Below the pieces are notes generated by a model, which did not search any database, had not been told where the DNA came from, and worked only from the letters and a program-made list of their open reading frames with translations. A stretch of DNA of 64,000 nucleotides from Rubellimicrobium roseum (lineage in GTDB: Bacteria; Pseudomonadota; Alphaproteobacteria; Rhodobacterales; Rhodobacteraceae). Of this stretch, positions 1 through 7,601 are shown piece by piece. A program made the position numbers and the translations under genes. Numbering within the stretch: the stretch's first letter is position 1; each line of letters opens with the position of its first letter. The stretch is from the NCBI RefSeq assembly GCF_006152145.1, contig NZ_VDFV01000003.1:182413-246412 (forward strand), in the 5' to 3' direction.

Positions 1-124
1 GGCGAGCGACTGGTACCGCGACAGCTACGCGCTGCTGACGGGCCGGGGGCTGCGGCCCGAGTCGGTGGGCGACAACTGGCTGAGCGCGATCTATCGGCAG
101 GTGATCCGGGGCGAGTGGATCTGA
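1..124 (+). CDS. C-terminal fragment of an unidentified protein
   Basis: The window opens inside a plus-strand gene. Reading from base 2 gives 40 residues ending in GEWI and a TGA stop at 122-124. The fragment is rich in tryptophan, tyrosine and arginine and looks like real coding sequence, with strong G/C in third codon positions. I do not recognise the family from this tail. Its neighbours are sugar-acid catabolic genes, so a role in the same pathway is possible but unproven. The upstream part lies outside the window. Confidence 0.6.
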   Translation, partial: ASDWYRDSYALLTGRGLRPESVGDNWLSAIYRQVIRGEWI

Positions 125-148
125 GGCCGCGCGCCTGCGGCGACGGTC

Positions 149-209
149 GCAGGCGTATTTGAGCCAAGTTGATGAGGCGGTCCCATCAACTTGGTCCAAG
201 TACGCCTGC
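149..209. repeat. Long imperfect palindrome between convergent genes
   Basis: Bases 149-174 pair with 184-209 almost continuously. The inner arms 164-174 and 184-194 are a perfect 11-bp match (CCAAGTTGATG and its complement), and the outer arms 149-157 and 201-209 are also perfect. Only one mismatch and two wobbles lie between, and the loop is 9 nt. A second, competing 8-bp stem (132-139 with 148-155) shares the left arm, and a third hairpin (208-214 with 221-227) follows. The element sits between two converging genes and could act as a bidirectional terminator or be a dispersed REP-like unit. I recall similar GGCGTATTTGR palindromes from Rhodobacterales intergenic regions, but this is memory, not a search. 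Confidence 0.7.
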
Positions 210-235
210 CCGGCGGTGAGGCCGGGCGCGCCGGT

Positions 236-1765
236 TCACATGACAGCGCCCATCTGCCAGGGCACGAACTCGGCCCCGCCAAAGCCCAACTCCTCGGACT
301 TGGTGTGCTGGCCGCTCGCCGTGGCGAGGAACTTTTCGAAGATCTCGCGGCCCTTCTCCTCTAGCGGGACACCGGCCGAGACGACGTCGCCGCAGTTGAT
401 GTCCATGTCGTCGGACATGCGGGCGTACATCTCGCTATTGGTGGCGAGCTTGATGCAGGGCACCGGCTTGTAGCCCGAGACCGAGCCGCGCCCGGTGGTG
501 AAGACGATCAGGTTCGCGCCCGAGGCGATCTGCCCCGTGACCGAGCAGGGGTCGTAGCCGGGCGAGTCCATATAGACGAAGCCGCGCTCGGTGATCGGCT
601 CGGCGAACTTGTAGACCTGCGTGAGCGGCGCGGTGCCGCCCTTGGCGACAGCGCCCAGGGATTTCTCCAGGATGGTCGTGAGGCCGCCCTTCTTGTTGCC
701 GGGCGAAGGGTTGTTGTCCATCTCGCCGCCGTTGCGGGCGGTGTAGTCCTCCCACCACTTGATGCGCTCGACGATCTTTTCGCCCACCTCGCGGGAGACC
801 GCACGGCGGGTCAGAAGATGCTCGGCCCCGTAGATCTCGGGCGTCTCGGACAGGATCGTGGTGCCGCCATGGGCCACGAGGAGGTCCGACGCCGCGCCGA
901 GCGCCGGGTTGGCGGTAATGCCCGAATAGCCGTCCGAGCCGCCGCATTGCATCCCGATTACGAGATGCTCGAGTCCGGCGGGCTCGCGGACGGCGCGGGC
1001 GGCCGAGTCCGCCATCTCGCGCAGGATCGCGACGCCCTTTTCGACGGTGCGGCGGGTTCCGCCCGTCTGCTGGATCGTCATGTAGCGGAACGCGCCGTCG
1101 CCGCGCATCCGGCCCTGGCCCACGAGGTCGGGGACCTGCATGACCTCGCAACCCAGGCCGACGAGCAGGATGCCCGCGAAGTTCGGGTTGCGGGCGTAGC
1201 CCTGGAGCGTGCGGAAGAGCGTTTCGTAGCCTTCGTCGGTCCCGGACATCCCGCAGCCGGTTCCGTGGACGATCGGCACCACGCCGTCGATGGCGGGGTT
1301 GTCGCGCAGCCAGTCCTCGCGCTCGCAGGCCTCGGCGATGAAGCGGGCGACGCTCCCTGAGCAGTTCACCGAGGTCAGCACGCCCAGGTAGTTGCGTGTG
1401 CCCACTTGTCCGTCCTGGCGGTGGTAGCCCAGGAACTGGCGCACCTCGGTGACGGGGGGCAGCGGACGTAGGTCGGTGCCGAAGGCGTAGTCGGTGTCGT
1501 GGGCGCCCATGCCGAGGTTGTGGGTATGGACATGCTGGCCGGGCTGGATGGCCTGCGTGGCCGCCCCGATGATCTGGCCGTAGCGGATGACGTTGGACCC
1601 GGGCGCAATGGGCGCCACCGCGATCTTGTGGCCGCGCGGGACCGGGCCGGGCACGGGAGCGCCGAGTTCGGGCAGGACGATGCCCGCCGCGAGATCCGCA
1701 AGCGCGATGACCACGTTATCGGCCGGGTGCAGGCGGATGGTGGCGGAGGTCGTCAGGTCGAGCAT
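236..1765 (-). CDS. uxaA: UxaA-family altronate/galactarate-type dehydratase
   Basis: A 509-residue protein of the UxaA/GarD family, which dehydrates sugar acids such as D-altronate to 2-keto-3-deoxy acids using a metal centre. The N-terminal 100 residues form the SAF-like domain, and the large C-terminal domain carries the family hallmarks GTGCGMSG and CGGSDGYSG, with cysteines typical of the metal site. The length fits single-chain UxaA (about 500). ATG at 1765 follows a GAGGGGGAA ribosome-binding site. It is divergent from a GntR regulator whose palindromic operator lies about 50 bp upstream, so it is probably repressed by that protein. The aldo/keto reductase downstream of the regulator is a likely pathway partner. 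The exact substrate (altronate, galactarate, or a fuconate-like acid) cannot be told from sequence alone. Confidence 0.85.
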   Translation of the reverse strand: MLDLTTSATIRLHPADNVVIALADLAAGIVLPELGAPVPGPVPRGHKIAVAPIAPGSNVIRYGQIIGAATQAIQPGQHVHTHNLGMGAHDTDYAFGTDLRPLPPVTEVRQFLGYHRQDGQVGTRNYLGVLTSVNCSGSVARFIAEACEREDWLRDNPAIDGVVPIVHGTGCGMSGTDEGYETLFRTLQGYARNPNFAGILLVGLGCEVMQVPDLVGQGRMRGDGAFRYMTIQQTGGTRRTVEKGVAILREMADSAARAVREPAGLEHLVIGMQCGGSDGYSGITANPALGAASDLLVAHGGTTILSETPEIYGAEHLLTRRAVSREVGEKIVERIKWWEDYTARNGGEMDNNPSPGNKKGGLTTILEKSLGAVAKGGTAPLTQVYKFAEPITERGFVYMDSPGYDPCSVTGQIASGANLIVFTTGRGSVSGYKPVPCIKLATNSEMYARMSDDMDINCGDVVSAGVPLEEKGREIFEKFLATASGQHTKSEELGFGGAEFVPWQMGAVM

Positions 1766-1814
1766 TGGGGTTCCCCCTCGGGCCGGGTCGTTGACATGAT
1801 TCGGACGGCAGCTA

Positions 1815-1828
1815 ACATGCTAGCATGT
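1815..1828. promoter_or_regulatory. Perfect palindrome, candidate GntR operator
   Basis: ACATGCTAGCATGT is a perfect 14-bp palindrome between the divergent dehydratase and regulator genes. It overlaps the ATG at 1825 of the regulator. Eleven bases of its right side (CTAGCATGTCG, 1820-1830) recur exactly at 2590-2600 in front of the aldo/keto reductase. FCD-type GntR proteins bind short palindromes as dimers, so this is a plausible autoregulatory operator. Confidence 0.6.
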
Positions 1829-2547
1829 CGCGCACTGCTGTTGAATCACCTCCGGATGCGGAGATGCCGATCCTCCGATCCCTGGACGGCTATGCGGGCT
1901 CGTTGGCGCAGCGGGTCTACGGGACGCTCAAGGAGGCGATCCTTGACCTTTCGCTGAAGCCCGGGGCAATCCTGCGCAAGGGCGAGGTCTGCGCGACCCT
2001 TGGCGTGTCACGCAGCCCCGTGTCCGAGGCCTTGGCCCGGCTCGCCTCGGAGGCGCTGGTGGACGTGGTGCCGCAGGCGGGGACCTTCGTCGCGCGGCTT
2101 TCGATGGAGGAGGTGCGCGAGGGGGCCTTCCTGCGCGAGGCGCTTGAACTGGCGGCCGTGGAGTTGGTGGCCGGGGCGGCGACGGAGGCGCAGTTGATCC
2201 AGCTGCGCCGCAGCCTGCGGCTGCAGGAGGCGCTGGTGGAGGACGCCGACGTGGGCGGGTTCTATGCGGCCGACGCGCAGTTCCACGAGATGATCCTGAG
2301 CTTTACCGGCCACCGGCGGCTGCCGGGGCTGTCGCGCACCGCCTGGGTCCATGTGGACCGGGCCCGGCGGCTCCTGCTGCCCGAGCCGGGGCGGGTGGGC
2401 GAGACGCTGGAGGAGCACCGGGCGATCCTCGCGGCATTGGAGGCCCGCGATCCGGTCGCGGCGCGGGGCGCGACGCGGACCCATCTGCGGCAGGTGGTGA
2501 CGCGACTCGAACGGCTGGTGGAGGCGCGGCCGGAGCTCTTTGCCTGA
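1825..2547 (+). CDS. GntR-family transcriptional regulator, FCD type
   Basis: A 240-residue regulator. Residues 25-95 form the winged helix-turn-helix (LSLKPGAILRKGEVCATLGVS, then SRSPVSEAL), and the rest is an all-helical FCD ligand-binding domain with acidic and histidine residues that in this family can hold a metal and an acid effector (HEMIL near 155, HRAI near 210). It probably responds to a sugar acid and controls the flanking dehydratase and reductase. The ATG at 1825 has no clear ribosome-binding site and lies inside the operator palindrome. An ATG at 1864, preceded by GCGGAG, is an alternative start that would leave the operator entirely upstream of the coding region. Family assignment is firm; the effector is inferred from neighbours. 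Confidence 0.88.
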   Translation: MSRTAVESPPDAEMPILRSLDGYAGSLAQRVYGTLKEAILDLSLKPGAILRKGEVCATLGVSRSPVSEALARLASEALVDVVPQAGTFVARLSMEEVREGAFLREALELAAVELVAGAATEAQLIQLRRSLRLQEALVEDADVGGFYAADAQFHEMILSFTGHRRLPGLSRTAWVHVDRARRLLLPEPGRVGETLEEHRAILAALEARDPVAARGATRTHLRQVVTRLERLVEARPELFA

Positions 2548-2584
2548 GGGCCGTGCCGCCCGGTCCTTGCCGGGGCGAGCCGGG

Positions 2585-2598
2585 ACTCACTAGCATGT
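2585..2598. promoter_or_regulatory. Second copy of the GntR operator
   Basis: ACTCACTAGCATGT matches the 14-bp palindrome at 1815-1828 at 11 of 14 positions, with the right half and three flanking bases identical. It ends 20 bp before the chosen reductase start at 2619, where a repressor would block transcription or initiation. Regulation by the adjacent GntR protein is inferred. Confidence 0.5.
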
Positions 2599-2618
2599 CG
2601 GCAGGACAGGGGGACGGG

Positions 2619-3623
2619 ATGCACCTGAAGACGCGACTCCACGCCAAAAGCGGGCTGGCCTTCACCGAGCTGGGGCTGGGGACGGCCCCGCTCGCCAATC
2701 TTTACCGCTCCGTGTCCGAAACGGAGGCGCGCGCCATCATGGACGCAGCCTGGGCGGGCAGCGTCCGGCATTTCGACACCGCGCCGCTCTACGGGCTGGG
2801 GCTGGCGGAGTCGCGGCTCAACCCCTTCCTGCGGGGGAAGGATCGCGATTCCTACGTGTTGGCCTCCAAGGTGGGGCGCTGGCTCAAGGCCACGACCTTC
2901 GAGGGGCGCGAGGGGCACGGGAAGTGGTTCGACGTCCCGTCGCGCGTGGGCGTCTACGACTATTCCTACGACGGGGTGATGCGGTCGCTGGAGTTCTCGC
3001 TGGAGCGACTGGGCGTGGACCGGATCGACATCCTGCACGCGCACGACCTCGACGTCTGGACGCACGGCTCGCAGGACAAGCTGGACCGCTGGCTGGGGCA
3101 ATTCGTCGAGGGCGGCCACCGCGCGCTGCACGACCTGAGGTCGCAAGGTGTGATCCGGGCCATCGGGCTCGGGATCAACGAATGGCAGACGGCGCAGTGG
3201 CTGGCCGAGCGGGCGGACCTCGACGTGATCCTGCTCGCCGGGCGCTACACTCTGCTGGAGCAGGAGGCGGCGCGAAGCTTCCTGCCGGTCGCGCGCGAGA
3301 AGGGGATCGGCGTCATCATCGGCGGGCCCTACAACTCGGGCGTCCTCGTGGGGAAGGAGTTCTACAACTACGACCGGGTGCCGCCGGCCGTGGCCGAGCG
3401 CGCGAAGCGTCTGCGCGCCGTGTGCGACAGCCATGACGTGAATCTCACCGATGCGGCCTTCCAGTTCCCGCTGCGCCACCCGGCGGTGGTCTCGGTGATC
3501 CCCGGCAGCCAGAGCGTGGCCGAGATGGAAGGAAACCTCCGCGCGGCCACGGCGACAGTCCCCGAGGCGCTCTGGGAGGACCTCGCGAGCCAGGGGCTGA
3601 TCCCCGAGGCCGTGCCGGCGTGA
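2619..3623 (+). CDS. Aldo/keto reductase (D-threo-aldose / L-fucose dehydrogenase-like)
   Basis: A 334-residue NAD(P)-dependent oxidoreductase with the aldo/keto reductase barrel. The N-terminus has the GLGTAPL strand, then DTAPLYGLGLAESRL with the catalytic Asp and Tyr, and SKVGRWL with the catalytic Lys. IDILHAHD and VIPGSQS mark later strands. The closest class by eye is the D-threo-aldose/L-fucose/pyridoxal dehydrogenase group. ATG at 2619 is chosen because an AGGACAGGGGGA ribosome-binding site precedes it; upstream in-frame starts at 2553 and 2595 fall in or before the operator copy. Together with the UxaA-type dehydratase it suggests oxidation of an aldose followed by dehydration of the resulting aldonate. 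Substrate is inferred. Confidence 0.85.
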   Translation: MHLKTRLHAKSGLAFTELGLGTAPLANLYRSVSETEARAIMDAAWAGSVRHFDTAPLYGLGLAESRLNPFLRGKDRDSYVLASKVGRWLKATTFEGREGHGKWFDVPSRVGVYDYSYDGVMRSLEFSLERLGVDRIDILHAHDLDVWTHGSQDKLDRWLGQFVEGGHRALHDLRSQGVIRAIGLGINEWQTAQWLAERADLDVILLAGRYTLLEQEAARSFLPVAREKGIGVIIGGPYNSGVLVGKEFYNYDRVPPAVAERAKRLRAVCDSHDVNLTDAAFQFPLRHPAVVSVIPGSQSVAEMEGNLRAATATVPEALWEDLASQGLIPEAVPA

Positions 3624-3719
3624 GAGCGCGCGGTTCCGTGAGGACCGGGGCCCGGTGGCGGGGGTTGACCCCCCTCCGGGCGCAGGCCACATCCTGAGCG
3701 GGACAGGCGGGAGACGGGG

Positions 3720-5387
3720 ATGCTGCGCGCGCTCGAGATACGCGACATGCTCATCATCGAGCGGCTCGACCTCGCCTTCCGGCCCGGGCTGAACGTGCTG
3801 ACGGGCGAGACGGGGGCGGGGAAGTCGATCCTGCTCGACAGCTTGGGCTTCGTGCTGGGCTGGCGCGGGCGGGCCGAACTGGTGCGGCGCGGGGCCGAGC
3901 GGGGCGAGGTGACGGCGGTCTTCGAGCTGCCGCCCGGCCATCCGGGGCATGCCGTGCTGGCCGAGGCGGGGATCGAGCCCAACGAGGACGACCCTGCCGA
4001 ACTGATCCTGCGACGCGTCAACTATCAGGACGGGCGCAAGACGGCCTGGATCAACGACCGCCGCGCCAGCGGAGAGACGCTGCGGGCGCTGTCCGAGACG
4101 CTGGTGGAGCTGCACGGGCAGCAGGACGACAAGGGCCTGCTGAACCCGCGCGTGCACCGGCAGCTTCTGGACGACTTCGCCGGGGCGGAGGGGCTTCTCT
4201 CGCGCGTGCGCGAGACCTGGGCCGGGCGGCGCGAAGCCCGGCGGGCGCTTTCGGAGGCCGACGCGGCACGCGCCAAGCTGAAGGCCGAGGAGGACTTCCT
4301 GCGCCACGCGGTGGAGGAGATGTCGAAGCTCGACCCGCAGCCGGGCGAGGAGGCCAGCCTCGACGCCCAGCGGCGGCTGATGCAGGCCGGGGAGAAGATC
4401 CGCGAGGGCATCGCCAAGGCGCTGAACGCCATTTCCTCGCAAGGCGCCGAGGGGCTGATCTCCGAAGCGATGCGGCGGCTCGACGCCGCCGTGGACCAGG
4501 CCGAAGGGCGGCTCGACGAGCCGCTGGCGGCGCTGGAGCGGGCGCAGGAGGCCTTGGGCGAGGCCGAGGGCGGCGTGCGCGACTTCCTCGACGCGCTGAC
4601 CTTCGACCCGCGCGCGTTGGAGGAGACGGAGGAGCGGCTCTTCGCCATCCGGGCGCTTGCGCGCAAGCACAATGTCTTGCCGGACGATCTGCCCGCGCTG
4701 GGCGAGGCCATGGCCGGGCGCCTTGCGGCGCTGGACGCGTCCGAGGCGGACCAGTCGCGGCTGACGGCCGCGGTGAAGGCGGCGGACGCGGCCTATGCGA
4801 CGGCGGCGGACGAGCTGTCGGCCTTCCGGCGCGACGCGGCCGGGCGGCTCGCGGCGGCGATGTCGGCGGAACTGCCCCCCTTACGCATGGAGCGCGCGGT
4901 GTTCTCGGTCGAGGTCACGGCTGCGGAGCCCGGCCCCGAGGGGCAGGACGACGTGCGCTTCGTGGCCGCGACCAACCCCGGCGCGCCGCCGGGGCCGCTC
5001 GACCGCATCGCGTCGGGCGGGGAGCTGTCGCGATTCCTGCTGGCGCTCAAGGTCTGCCTGCTGCGGGAAGGCGACGCCAAGACCATGATCTTCGACGAGA
5101 TCGACCGCGGCGTGGGCGGGGCGACGGCGGCGGCCGTCGGCCGGCGGCTCGCCGATCTCGCGCGCGGGGGGCAGGTGCTGGTCGTGACGCACTCGCCGCA
5201 GGTGGCTGCGCTGGGCGCGCATCACTGGCGCGTGGAGAAGCGGGTGACGGACGGCATGACGACCTCGCGCGTGGTGCCCCTGGACCCGCAGGACCGCGTG
5301 GACGAGATCGCGCGGATGCTTGCGGGCGAGACTGTCACCGAGGCCGCGCGCGGGGCCGCGCGCGAGCTTCTGGGGGACGCGGCCTGA
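3720..5387 (+). CDS. recN: DNA repair protein RecN
   Basis: A 555-residue SMC-like ATPase that acts in recombinational repair of double-strand breaks. The Walker A motif GETGAGKS is at 29-36. The coiled-coil middle part is rich in Glu, Arg and Ala (about 150-370). The C-terminal half has the ABC signature SGGELSRFLLALK, Walker B MIFDEIDRGVGG, and the THSPQVAALG switch. The length matches the family (about 550). ATG at 3720 has a GGGAGACGGGG ribosome-binding site 5' of it. It stands alone here, downstream of the reductase but separated by about 95 bp, and converges on the DUF427 gene with only 4 bp between the stops. No LexA box was recognised in the upstream gap. Confidence 0.96.
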   Translation: MLRALEIRDMLIIERLDLAFRPGLNVLTGETGAGKSILLDSLGFVLGWRGRAELVRRGAERGEVTAVFELPPGHPGHAVLAEAGIEPNEDDPAELILRRVNYQDGRKTAWINDRRASGETLRALSETLVELHGQQDDKGLLNPRVHRQLLDDFAGAEGLLSRVRETWAGRREARRALSEADAARAKLKAEEDFLRHAVEEMSKLDPQPGEEASLDAQRRLMQAGEKIREGIAKALNAISSQGAEGLISEAMRRLDAAVDQAEGRLDEPLAALERAQEALGEAEGGVRDFLDALTFDPRALEETEERLFAIRALARKHNVLPDDLPALGEAMAGRLAALDASEADQSRLTAAVKAADAAYATAADELSAFRRDAAGRLAAAMSAELPPLRMERAVFSVEVTAAEPGPEGQDDVRFVAATNPGAPPGPLDRIASGGELSRFLLALKVCLLREGDAKTMIFDEIDRGVGGATAAAVGRRLADLARGGQVLVVTHSPQVAALGAHHWRVEKRVTDGMTTSRVVPLDPQDRVDEIARMLAGETVTEAARGAARELLGDAA

Positions 5388-5391
5388 CAGC

Positions 5392-5733
5392 CTAGAGCCG
5401 CTCGATGCGGACCTTGCCCGGGTAGAAGGCGAGGTGGCCGGCGATGGGGGCCACGTCGTCGATGGGAGCCTCGTAGGACCAGGCGGCGTCCTGCGCCCGG
5501 CTGCCTTCGCCCACGAAGGTGAAGTAGCTGGCCTGCCCCTTGTGCGGGCATGTGGTGCGGGTGGGCGAGGGCTCGAACAGCGCCATCGCGATGTCGTCGC
5601 GGGGAATGTAGATGACCGCAGGGTAGGTGCCCTCGCGCAGCTCCAGCGCGCGGCGGCTTTCGGCCAGGACGGCGCCGTCGGCGGTCACGACCCAGGTCCC
5701 GTCCGAGGGCGTGATGGTGATGTGCTTCGTCAT
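5392..5733 (-). CDS. DUF427 family protein
   Basis: A 113-residue protein of the DUF427 family, small single-domain beta-rich proteins of unknown biochemical role. Typical features are the N-terminal strand ITITPSDGTWVV, the YPAVIYIPRDD segment, the conserved TTCPHKG motif, and the closing HLAFYPGKV. The start at 5733 is chosen because AGGGGAG lies just upstream and the family begins with a short MTK-type N-terminus; a longer in-frame version from 5832 adds 33 atypical residues. It is a single-gene unit between recN (convergent) and the aminopeptidase gene, which runs in the same direction and ends about 70 bp upstream. Confidence 0.85.
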   Translation of the reverse strand: MTKHITITPSDGTWVVTADGAVLAESRRALELREGTYPAVIYIPRDDIAMALFEPSPTRTTCPHKGQASYFTFVGEGSRAQDAAWSYEAPIDDVAPIAGHLAFYPGKVRIERL

Positions 5734-5801
5734 GCTGAAACTCCCCTGTTCGCTTACCGCTACAGGAAAGGTGGGTGGAGCCCCGACAGGCCGCAAGGGC
5801 A

Positions 5802-7601
5802 TCAGAGCGGGGCGCAAGCGGAGTCCAGCCAATCGCGCGCCGCACCCTCGACCCGCGGCCAGATCCGGTCGAGGACGCCCGCATGGTAGGCGTCGATCCA
5901 GGCGCGCTCGTCGCGGGACAGGAGGTCCGGCACGATCAGCCGCCGGTCGAGCGGCACCCAGGTGAGCGTGCGGAACGACAGCATCGCGCGGTCGTCGGCG
6001 CCGGGCAGGGAGGGGGCCTCCTCCACGAGAATCAGGTTCTCGATGCGGATGCCCCAGGCGCCCTCGCGGTAGTAGCCGGGCTCGTTGGACAGGATCATGC
6101 CGGGCTCGAGCGGCACGTCCGACAGGCGCGACAGGCGCTGCGGGCCCTCGTGGACGCTCAGGAACACGCCCACGCCATGGCCGGTGCCGTGGTCGTAGTC
6201 CTGCCCGGCGAGCCAGAGCGGATAGCGGGCGAGCGCGTCGAGGTGCTGGCCGGCGACGCCCTTGGGGAAGCGGGCGCGGCTGATGGCGATCATGCCCTGA
6301 AGCACGCGGGTATAGGACTCGGCGGCGCCTTCCGGCGCGGGGCCAATGGCGACCGTGCGGGTGATGTCGGTCGTGCCGTCGAGGTACTGGCCGCCCGAGT
6401 CGACCAGTAGCAACTCGCCCGGGCGGACTGGGGCGTCGGTCTGCTCCGTCACGCGGTAATGGACGATGGCCCCATGCGCGGCCGCGCCGCAGATCGTGTC
6501 GAAGCTGAGGTCCAGGAGCGCGTTGGTGGCGCGGCGGAAGCCTTCGAGCCCCCGCACCACGTCGATCTCGGTCAGGCCGCCCTTGGGCGCCTCGCGGTCG
6601 AGCCAGGCGAGGAAGCTCACCATCGCCGCGCCGTCGCGCAGGTGCGCTTCGGTGGTGGCGGCGATCTCGGCGGCCGACTTGCGGGCCTTGGGCAGCAGGC
6701 AGGGGTCGGACCCGCGCGACACGGTGATGCCCCGGGCGGTCAGGAACTGGTGGATCGCCTCGGGGCAGCTCTTGGGATCGAGCCGGGTCGGCGAGGGGAG
6801 GAAGTCCAGGCCGGGGACGAAGGAGGTCTCCGGATGGACGCGGACCTCCTCGCCCAGGTGGTCGCGGATCGCGTCGGCCTTGCCCGGGCGGGCATAGAGG
6901 TCGCAGGTCCCGTCCTCGTGCAGCACCGCGAAGGCGTGGGGGACGGGGTTGTAGGCCACGTCGCCACCCCGGATGTTGAGGAGCCAGGCGATGCTGTCGG
7001 GCAGCGTCAGGACGCAGGCCCGCTCGCCCGCCTCGCGGAGCTGCGCGGCCAGTCGGGCGCGCTTGGAGGCATGGCTCTCGCCCGCGATCTCCTCGGGGAA
7101 GGCCGAGAAGGCTGCGTCGGGCGCGGCGGGGCGGTCGGACCAGAGGCGGTTGATGGGGTTGTCAATGGGGACGAGGCCGATGCCCTTGGGCGTCAGGCGC
7201 TCGCGCAGGTTCTCGATCTCGTCCACGGTGTGGAGCCAGGGGTCGAAGCCCACGCGCTGCCCCGAGCCCAGCCGTTCGAGAAGCCAGTCCGCGAGCTTCA
7301 CCTCGGGCCAGTTCACGGGGGTGAAGTCGGGGGCGACCTGCGAGCGGACCTGCACGCGGTAGCGGCCATCGACGAAGACCCCTGCCTCCTGTGCCGTCAC
7401 GGCGCAGAAGCCCGCCGAGCCCGTGAAGCCGGTGAGCCAGGCAAGCCGCTCGTCGGCGGGGGCCACGTATTCGCCCTGAAAGCGGTCGGCGCGGGGCACC
7501 AGCACCGCGTCGAGCCCCTCGGCCCCCATCAGCTCGCGCAGCGCGGCCAGCCGCGCGGGACCATGCGACGGGTCCGCCGTCACGTCGAAGCGCTGGAACA
7601 T
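5802..7601 (-). CDS. pepP: Xaa-Pro aminopeptidase (aminopeptidase P, M24B)
   Basis: A 599-residue metallopeptidase that removes the N-terminal residue before a proline. The N-terminal two creatinase-like domains (1-310) are followed by the pita-bread catalytic domain. Metal ligands are visible in LLVDSGGQYLDGTTDITRT (two Asp), HGTGHGVG (His), SNEPGYY (Glu) and GIRIENL (Glu). The size of about 600 fits the eukaryote-like long APP1 class common in alphaproteobacteria rather than the 440-residue E. coli type. Its ATG shares one base with the stop of cobT upstream (TGATG), so the two are translationally coupled. No functional link between peptide turnover and cobalt chelation is implied by this overlap. 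Confidence 0.93.
   Translation of the reverse strand: MFQRFDVTADPSHGPARLAALRELMGAEGLDAVLVPRADRFQGEYVAPADERLAWLTGFTGSAGFCAVTAQEAGVFVDGRYRVQVRSQVAPDFTPVNWPEVKLADWLLERLGSGQRVGFDPWLHTVDEIENLRERLTPKGIGLVPIDNPINRLWSDRPAAPDAAFSAFPEEIAGESHASKRARLAAQLREAGERACVLTLPDSIAWLLNIRGGDVAYNPVPHAFAVLHEDGTCDLYARPGKADAIRDHLGEEVRVHPETSFVPGLDFLPSPTRLDPKSCPEAIHQFLTARGITVSRGSDPCLLPKARKSAAEIAATTEAHLRDGAAMVSFLAWLDREAPKGGLTEIDVVRGLEGFRRATNALLDLSFDTICGAAAHGAIVHYRVTEQTDAPVRPGELLLVDSGGQYLDGTTDITRTVAIGPAPEGAAESYTRVLQGMIAISRARFPKGVAGQHLDALARYPLWLAGQDYDHGTGHGVGVFLSVHEGPQRLSRLSDVPLEPGMILSNEPGYYREGAWGIRIENLILVEEAPSLPGADDRAMLSFRTLTWVPLDRRLIVPDLLSRDERAWIDAYHAGVLDRIWPRVEGAARDWLDSACAPL

Noticed and set aside
2262..4670. 802-codon minus-strand frame
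   Set aside because: It runs antisense to the GntR, aldo/keto reductase and recN genes and has only low-complexity Arg/Pro/Leu sequence.
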